From Nocardia carnea NBRC 14403 (GTDB taxonomy: Bacteria > Actinomycetota > Actinomycetes > Mycobacteriales > Mycobacteriaceae): 44,987 bases of DNA. The stretch lies in NCBI RefSeq assembly GCF_000308515.1, contig NZ_BAFV01000068.1, forward strand, positions 1 to 44,987, written 5' to 3'. Shown here one piece after another: positions 40,654 through 44,987 of the stretch. Made by a program: the position numbers and the translations under genes. The notes beneath the pieces were generated by a model that saw only the letters and a program-made list of their open reading frames with translations, ran no database searches and was not told the origin of the DNA. The stretch's first letter is position 1, and each line of letters opens with the position of its first letter.

Positions 40654-42296
40654 CCCTGCGCGCGCTACTGCCCACCCGGGCGGACTGGACGCCGGGGCTG
40701 CGCCGCCCGGGACCGGACCTGCTCGCCGGTGTCATCGTCGCGCTGGTGGCGTTGCCGTTGGCGCTCGGTTTCGGGATCAGCTCGGGTCTCGGCGCCGCTG
40801 CGGGTCTGGCCACCGCGATCATCGCCGGTGTGGTGGCCGCGGTGTTCGGTGGCTCCCGGTTCCAGGTGTCAGGTCCTACCGGCGCCATGACCGTGGTGTT
40901 GCTGCCGATCGTGGCCGAACACGGCGGCCCCGGCGTCCTGGCTGTCGGGTTGATGGCCGGTGTGGTGCTGGTCGTTCTCGCTGCGGCTGGTGTCGGGCGT
41001 GCGGTCCGCTATATGCCGGCGCCGGTGATCGAGGGATTCACCGCGGGTATCGCCGTGGTGATCGCGTTGCAGCAGTTCCCGTCTGCCCTCGGCGTCGGCG
41101 AGGCCGAGGGTGAGAAGATGTGGCAGCTGGCTTCCGACGCTGTCGGCCGTTACCTCGACCATCCCGACCCTGCCCCGCCGGTCACTGCACTGCTGGTCGC
41201 TGCCGCGGTGCTGATCGGCGGCCGGTACCTGCCCAAACTGCCTTTCGCGCTCGTCGCGGTCGCCGTGGCTACCGCTGTGGCCGGGCTCGCCGGTCTGGAC
41301 CTCACTCGCATCGGGGCCCTGCCCGCGGGGCTGCCCGCCCCCTCCCTCGGGTTCCTCGACCCCGGCCAGCTCGGATCACTGATCGCGCCCGCGCTGGCCG
41401 TGGCCGCGCTCGCTGCGTTGGAATCACTGCTGTCGGCCACCGCCGCGGACTCGATGTCGGTGGGCACCCGCCACAACCCCGACCGCGAACTGTTCGGCCA
41501 GGGCCTGGCCAATATCGCCGCACCCTTGTTCGGTGGCGTCCCCGCCACCGGCGCGATCGCCCGCACCGCCGTCAGCGTCCGCTCCGGCGCCCGCACCCGC
41601 CTCGCTTCCCTCACCCACGCGGTCGTGCTGGCCGCCCTGCTCTACCTCGCCGCGCCCCTGGTCACCCAGATACCGCTGGCCGCCCTCGCCGGTGTGCTGC
41701 TGGCCACCACGGTGCGAATGGTCGAAACCGCGTCCCTGGCCGCGATCGCCCGCGCCTCTCGCGGTGATACCGCGATCATGGTGATCACCTTCGCCGCCAC
41801 TGTCGCCTTCGACCTGGTCACCGCCGTCGCTATCGGTGTCGGTATCGCGGTCCTGCTGGCCCTGCGCTCGGTGGCCCGCGAAGCCCGCTTGGACCAGGTT
41901 CCCCTCGATGAGGGCGACCACCTCACCGAAGAACACGACCTGCTGCGCGACCACATCGTCGCCTACCGCATCGAGGGCCCGCTGTTCTTCGCTGCCGCGC
42001 ATCGATTCCTGCTCGAACTGGCCGATGTCTCCGACGTGAAAGTCGTCATCCTGCGCATGTCCCGCGTCACCGCCCTCGACACGACCGGCGCGCTCGTGCT
42101 CAAAGACGCCATCTGCAAGCTCGAACACCACCACATCACCGTGCTCATGTCCGGGCTCCGCGCCGATCACCTCCGCCGCCTCACCGCAATCGGTGCGCTG
42201 CCCGCTGCCGGTGAGGAGGCAATCTTCGCGAACACGGTCGACGCGATCGCCCACGCTCGCGGCGACCTTCCCGAACCGGTCGGAGGAATTCGATGA
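40650..42296 (+). CDS. SulP-family inorganic anion transporter with STAS domain
   Basis: A 548-residue transporter. About 12 hydrophobic segments lie between residues 20 and 405, with the SulP motifs ALPLALGFGISSGLG, GPTGAMTVVL and the substrate-site region QGLANIAAPLFGGVPATGAIARTAVS. A cytoplasmic STAS domain covers about 425-535 (VAYRIEGPLFFAAAHRFLLEL, MSRVTALDTTGALVL). SulP members carry sulfate, bicarbonate or dicarboxylates. Coupling to a PEP carboxykinase makes bicarbonate or a C4 acid attractive, but that is inference. The start GTG overlaps the pckG stop, and the stop overlaps the next ATG. Confidence 0.93.
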   Translation: MTLRALLPTRADWTPGLRRPGPDLLAGVIVALVALPLALGFGISSGLGAAAGLATAIIAGVVAAVFGGSRFQVSGPTGAMTVVLLPIVAEHGGPGVLAVGLMAGVVLVVLAAAGVGRAVRYMPAPVIEGFTAGIAVVIALQQFPSALGVGEAEGEKMWQLASDAVGRYLDHPDPAPPVTALLVAAAVLIGGRYLPKLPFALVAVAVATAVAGLAGLDLTRIGALPAGLPAPSLGFLDPGQLGSLIAPALAVAALAALESLLSATAADSMSVGTRHNPDRELFGQGLANIAAPLFGGVPATGAIARTAVSVRSGARTRLASLTHAVVLAALLYLAAPLVTQIPLAALAGVLLATTVRMVETASLAAIARASRGDTAIMVITFAATVAFDLVTAVAIGVGIAVLLALRSVAREARLDQVPLDEGDHLTEEHDLLRDHIVAYRIEGPLFFAAAHRFLLELADVSDVKVVILRMSRVTALDTTGALVLKDAICKLEHHHITVLMSGLRADHLRRLTAIGALPAAGEEAIFANTVDAIAHARGDLPEPVGGIR

Positions 42297-42673
42297 GCGG
42301 CGAAGCAACCACGCCGACCTTGACCCAGCGTGTGCGCTACATCGGCGGCGCGACGCTGCCGCCGTCGATGCACCGGTGGGTGATCGACGATCTCACAGGC
42401 CCCGGCGCGGCCCGCCGATACCATCTGCGGATCCTGCTGCCGATCATTGCGCCGCTGTGCGTGTTCCTGCTCATTCCGGGACCGCTGTGGATGGGGCTGG
42501 CGATGATGGCGCTGCTGTACCTGCCACTGATCTACTTCACAACCGCGCTCATGTACGTCTACCGCCGCCACCGCCTCGCCAAGCACGGACTCGACCCGGC
42601 ACTGGCCGATGTGCGAGAGCGCCAGAAACACGCCGCGGAACGCGATGCCTACGAACGACGCCACGGGCGCTGA
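42293..42673 (+). CDS. DUF5313-like small membrane protein
   Basis: A 126-residue protein. VRYIGGATLPPSMHRWVIDDLTGPG is the front motif, two close membrane segments follow (LRILLPIIAPLCVFLLIPGPL, LAMMALLYLPLIYFTTAL), and the C-terminus is a basic helical tail (YRRHRLAKHGLDPALADVRER). This is the pattern of the actinobacterial DUF5313 family, from memory. ATG 42293 overlaps the transporter stop as ATGA, so it is part of the same operon and may assist the transporter. Confidence 0.82.
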   Translation: MSGEATTPTLTQRVRYIGGATLPPSMHRWVIDDLTGPGAARRYHLRILLPIIAPLCVFLLIPGPLWMGLAMMALLYLPLIYFTTALMYVYRRHRLAKHGLDPALADVRERQKHAAERDAYERRHGR

Positions 42674-42747
42674 AACGATGTCGGCGCCTTCTGGCAAGGT
42701 CCCGGGCGGAGCTGGCCGTGGGGTCCAGCCCGTGAGGAAGGTGAACG

Positions 42748-43110
42748 ATGAATGGTGGTCAGGAGCGTGAGCGGGCGTGGCAACCGGAGGACTTGAGCCG
42801 GCTCGTGGTGGAGCGTCTGAACGCGGGTGACGTCGAGGGGCTGGTGGCCTTGTATGAGTCGGATGCGGTCTTGGCACTACCCGACGGCGGTGTTGCCACC
42901 GGCAGCAGTGAGATCCGCACGGCCTACGCGCATATCGTCGCCGACGCGCCGGCGTTCACGCCCGGGAGACAGTTACCGACAGTCCGCAATGGAGATGTGG
43001 CACTGACCTCGGTCCGATTGGGCGACAGCGGCGTCACCGTCGAAATCGCTCGATGCCAGGCCGATGGCACGTGGCTGTGGATGATCGATCAGCCCAGCCT
43101 GCCCGGGTAG
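42748..43110 (+). CDS. SnoaL-like / NTF2-fold protein
   Basis: A 120-residue single-domain protein: LVVERLNAGDVEGLVALYESDAVLALPDG, AYAHIVADAPAF and WLWMIDQPSLPG follow the cone-shaped NTF2-like fold used by many small-molecule isomerases and by unknown proteins. GAGGAAGG precedes ATG 42748 closely. It lies 74 bases after the DUF5313 gene, perhaps with its own promoter. Catalysis cannot be assigned. Confidence 0.85.
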   Translation: MNGGQERERAWQPEDLSRLVVERLNAGDVEGLVALYESDAVLALPDGGVATGSSEIRTAYAHIVADAPAFTPGRQLPTVRNGDVALTSVRLGDSGVTVEIARCQADGTWLWMIDQPSLPG

Positions 43111-43150
43111 ATCCAATCAGAAAGCGCCGGTGATCAACTGTTCTCGATGG

Positions 43151-43196
43151 CCGGTGGCGCGTGCCACTTACAGTGGATGTGACCACACGCCACCGG
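43151..43196. terminator. Bidirectional hairpin between convergent genes
   Basis: CCGGTGGCG (43151-43159) pairs with CGCCACCGG (43188-43196), with an inner CCACT/AGTGG stem at 43164-43176. It lies between the convergent stops at 43110 and 43232 and probably ends both transcripts. Confidence 0.65.
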
Positions 43197-43231
43197 ACTC
43201 GATACCGCATAGCTTCGGCGCCGGTCGTCGA

Positions 43232-43576
43232 TCAGAGCTTCTTCACCACGCTGGATTTCAGCTGCATCGGCCCGATGCCGTCGACCTTGCAATCGATGTC
43301 GTGATCGCCCACCCCGGCGACCAGGCGAATATTGCGGACCTTGGTGCCTGCCTTGATGCCGGTGGGGCTGCCTTTGACCTTGAGGGATTTGATCACGGTG
43401 ACGGTGTCACCGTCGGTGAGCACATTGCCGACGGCATCACGAATCACGTCGCTATCGTCGCCGGTAACCTCGGCTGGTTCCCATTCATGGGCGCATTCCG
43501 GGCACACCAGCAGAGCCCCGAGTTCGTAGGTGTACACCGACGCGCACGCGGGGCAGGGCGGCAGCGTATGACTCAT
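43232..43576 (-). CDS. YjdM/PhnA-family zinc-ribbon protein
   Basis: A 114-residue protein. An N-terminal zinc ribbon has CPACASVYTYELGALLVCPECAHEW (two CxxC pairs, split here as CPAC and CPEC). It is followed by the conserved DAVGNVLTDGDTVTVIKSLKVKG and VRNIRLVAGVGDHDIDCKVDG-type beta domain, ending LKSSVVKKL. Members are named after the phn operon, but their function in most bacteria is undefined. It follows the hydrolase gene (43601) by 24 bases in the same direction and is probably co-transcribed. Confidence 0.93.
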   Translation of the reverse strand: MSHTLPPCPACASVYTYELGALLVCPECAHEWEPAEVTGDDSDVIRDAVGNVLTDGDTVTVIKSLKVKGSPTGIKAGTKVRNIRLVAGVGDHDIDCKVDGIGPMQLKSSVVKKL

Positions 43577-43600
43577 CGAGTGTCTCGTTTCGGTGGAAGG

Positions 43601-44404
43601 TCAGGGGGTGGTGAGGAAGTCGATCAGGACGCGGTTCACTTCCTCGGGGCGCTCGAGATATCCGTAATGCCCGCAGCGCTCGATTTCGTGGTACCGCGCG
43701 GCGGGGATCGCCTCGGCGACTTCGCGACAGAAACGCGGGGGCACCATCCGGTCATCGGCGAATCCGACGACCAGGCTCGGCACCCGAATCGCGGCGTAGG
43801 CGGCGCGGCGGTCCTGGCTGCGGTCCATGCCAAGTTGGGCGCGGGTGCCGGGAGTGCCCTTGCCCGAGGTGAATTCGAAGATATCGAGCCACTCCTGCGC
43901 CGTGCCCGGGTCCTCCAGGGTGTGTGGGGAGAGGTTGAGCATGGCTTTGATCGCGGCGGCATACTCCGGCGGGAGCTCAATGCCCTTGTCGTAGAGGGCC
44001 TGCTCACCGCGGTTGAGCGTGCCGGCCACCGGATGCGGCCGGGCTGTGGCGGCGAACATAACTGCCTTGCCGAGCAATTCGGGTCGGGCCAGGCAGAGTT
44101 CGGCCACCACGCGCGATCCCATCGAGGTGCCGACTACATGCGCAGGTGTACCCAGGTGCTCGATCAGTGCGGCGGTATCGTCGACGAGATCGGGCATCGT
44201 GATCCCGGCTGCCGATTCCGACGATGGCGCGATACCGCGGTTGTCGACCGTGGCGACACGGAACCCGGCCTTCACCAGCGCGGGCGCCTGATGGGTACGC
44301 CAGACCCGGCCAGGGCTGCCGTTGCCCATGATCAGCAGGACCAGCGAACCCGAGCCGGTGACCTCGTAACTGATCTGGACGCCGTTGAGTGCGGTGAGAG
44401 GCAT
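43601..44404 (-). CDS. Alpha/beta hydrolase
   Basis: A 267-residue alpha/beta hydrolase. LLIMGNGSPGRVW supplies the oxyanion region, VATVDNRGIAPSS follows, the nucleophile is in VVGTSMGSRVV (Ser94), the acid in VGFADDRMVPP and the base in RCGHYGYLERPEEV. It resembles 3-oxoadipate enol-lactonase-like and haloperoxidase-like hydrolases; substrate is unknown. The operator-like inverted repeat at 44425-44448 lies 20 bases before the ATG, so a repressor probably controls it, although no regulator gene is adjacent in the window. Confidence 0.9.
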   Translation of the reverse strand: MPLTALNGVQISYEVTGSGSLVLLIMGNGSPGRVWRTHQAPALVKAGFRVATVDNRGIAPSSESAAGITMPDLVDDTAALIEHLGTPAHVVGTSMGSRVVAELCLARPELLGKAVMFAATARPHPVAGTLNRGEQALYDKGIELPPEYAAAIKAMLNLSPHTLEDPGTAQEWLDIFEFTSGKGTPGTRAQLGMDRSQDRRAAYAAIRVPSLVVGFADDRMVPPRFCREVAEAIPAARYHEIERCGHYGYLERPEEVNRVLIDFLTTP

Positions 44405-44424
44405 TCTTCTCCAGGTGTCTGATT

Positions 44425-44448
44425 GCTAAAGTTAGCAACTACTTTAGC
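44425..44448. promoter_or_regulatory. Operator-like inverted repeat upstream of the hydrolase gene
   Basis: GCTAAAGT and ACTTTAGC form perfect eight-base arms separated by eight bases (TAGCAACT). The AT-rich block lies at -21 to -44 from the hydrolase start, fitting a MarR-, HxlR- or TetR-type site. The following stretch 44449-44641 shows no gene. Confidence 0.65.
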
Positions 44449-44641
44449 TAGGGTGAGGTCGGCGTCCTCCACCGGCACCCGGCTTCTGCTGGGCCGGTCC
44501 GCACCTCGCAGTGACCAGCACCGTGGATCCAGAGGCTTGCGCTGCGCGTCGAACATCGCCGAGCAGCAAGGAGCCGAACCTGGATGATCCCGATGTCGGC
44601 GGTGGCTCAGAAGTGACAGCCAGCCGGGATCCGGCGCTAAG

Positions 44642-44680
44642 GAGCTACCGCAGGTAACTGATGATTATCTGCGGTAGCTC
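44642..44680. repeat. Perfect 12-base-pair inverted repeat
   Basis: GAGCTACCGCAG (44642-44653) and CTGCGGTAGCTC (44669-44680) flank a 15-base AT-rich loop. It could be a terminator, a protein site or a transposon remnant. The rest of 44681-44853 has no recognised gene. Confidence 0.6.
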
Positions 44681-44853
44681 TTGTGCCGACCTGGGCAAAT
44701 GTTTCCGCCAGGTGAGCCGAGATCCGCACAGAGTCTGCTTGCAGGCAGTCACTGTGGATTCGGGCATCGGCAGGCCGGGACGCCGATCCACAGGAGAGCA
44801 CCCATCCGGGCCAACAACGAGACGGGCGCTCATACCCGGGGAGAGGTAAGACA

Positions 44854-44987
44854 ATGCTCGATCTACGAACGCTGCGCCCGCGGAAGCTGACCGCACCGAA
44901 GATGGTGTGGGCGCGAGTGGTGATCTTCATGATCGTCGTGGCGGCTGTGATCATCTTGATCGCATGCCACGTCGCTCCGGACGTTGC
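44854..44987 (+). CDS. Start of a membrane protein gene (runs off the window)
   Basis: ATG 44854 follows GGGGAGAGG at about eight bases. The 44 visible codons begin MLDLRTLRPRKLTAPKMVW and run into a hydrophobic helix (VVIFMIVVAAVIILIACHV) that continues to the window edge. The basic N-terminus and single helix suggest a membrane anchor. Identity cannot be told. Confidence 0.6.
   Translation, partial: MLDLRTLRPRKLTAPKMVWARVVIFMIVVAAVIILIACHVAPDV

Noticed and set aside
43130..44422. A 430-codon open frame on the plus strand
   Set aside because: It covers the minus-strand yjdM and hydrolase genes and shows no domain of its own.
1..44987. tRNA or rRNA genes
   Set aside because: No cloverleaf with TTCGA-type T-arm and anticodon context, and no rRNA stretch, was recognised on either strand by reading; a covariance search was not possible.

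Overview
The window is high-GC actinobacterial DNA. From about 1 to 29946 its gene order matches the conserved mycobacterial block from ccsA/ccdA and hemL through hem genes, galE2-like, proC, ppx and senX3-regX3 to gpm1 (Rv0527 back to Rv0489 in M. tuberculosis), lying here on the minus strand. A rex gene in front of hemA, and the protein styles, suggest a Nocardia-like member of the Mycobacteriales. This assignment comes from recalled synteny and motifs, not from a search.

Region 1 (1-7081) holds, in transcription order on the minus strand, hemB, a tetraspan membrane protein, a 39-residue membrane peptide, two small membrane proteins, and then hemL - phosphatase - TlpA - CcdA, which links haem supply to cytochrome c maturation. 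Region 2 (7082-13079) is the rex-hemA-hemC-hemD chain, joined by 4-base stop/start overlaps and preceded by a near-consensus Rex operator. Haem precursor synthesis is therefore probably tied to the NADH/NAD+ ratio. Region 3 (13080-24518) contains a HAD phosphatase, an acyltransferase, an epimerase, the tiny ribosomal protein bL37, a BldC-type DNA-binding protein, proC, a thioesterase-like protein, a TIM-barrel protein, a large proline-rich membrane protein, ppx, a Cys-rich conserved protein and a secreted protein. Region 4 (24519-29946) is regX3-senX3 (phosphate signalling), a secreted CocE-type hydrolase and phosphoglycerate mutase.

Region 5 (about 30000-36650) is a transposon-like unit of the Tn5053/Tn7 style, inserted just upstream of gpmA. 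Four overlapping plus-strand genes encode a DDE transposase, a TniB-type AAA+ ATPase, a 530-residue protein that looks like a degenerate AAA+ paralogue, and a helix-turn-helix protein. A convergent serine resolvase carries an unusual Cys-rich C-terminal domain, and a repeat-rich res-like region lies in front of it. Region 6 (36650-44987) is accessory: an unknown Cys-motif protein, a ParDE toxin-antitoxin pair with its operator, a truncated PAS/ANTAR-type gene, and an ArsR regulator followed by an overlapping PEP carboxykinase - SulP anion transporter - DUF5313 operon. A SnoaL-like protein, YjdM/PhnA, an alpha/beta hydrolase and the start of another membrane protein follow. The window does not return to recognisable core synteny before it ends.

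The most unusual signals are the degenerate ATPase in the transposon operon, the resolvase with a putative zinc-binding tail, the CO2/bicarbonate-suggestive PEPCK-SulP pair, and a family of long structured repeats (7091-7240 and 19031-19190) that sit in 5' leaders and share an identical 29-base apical segment.
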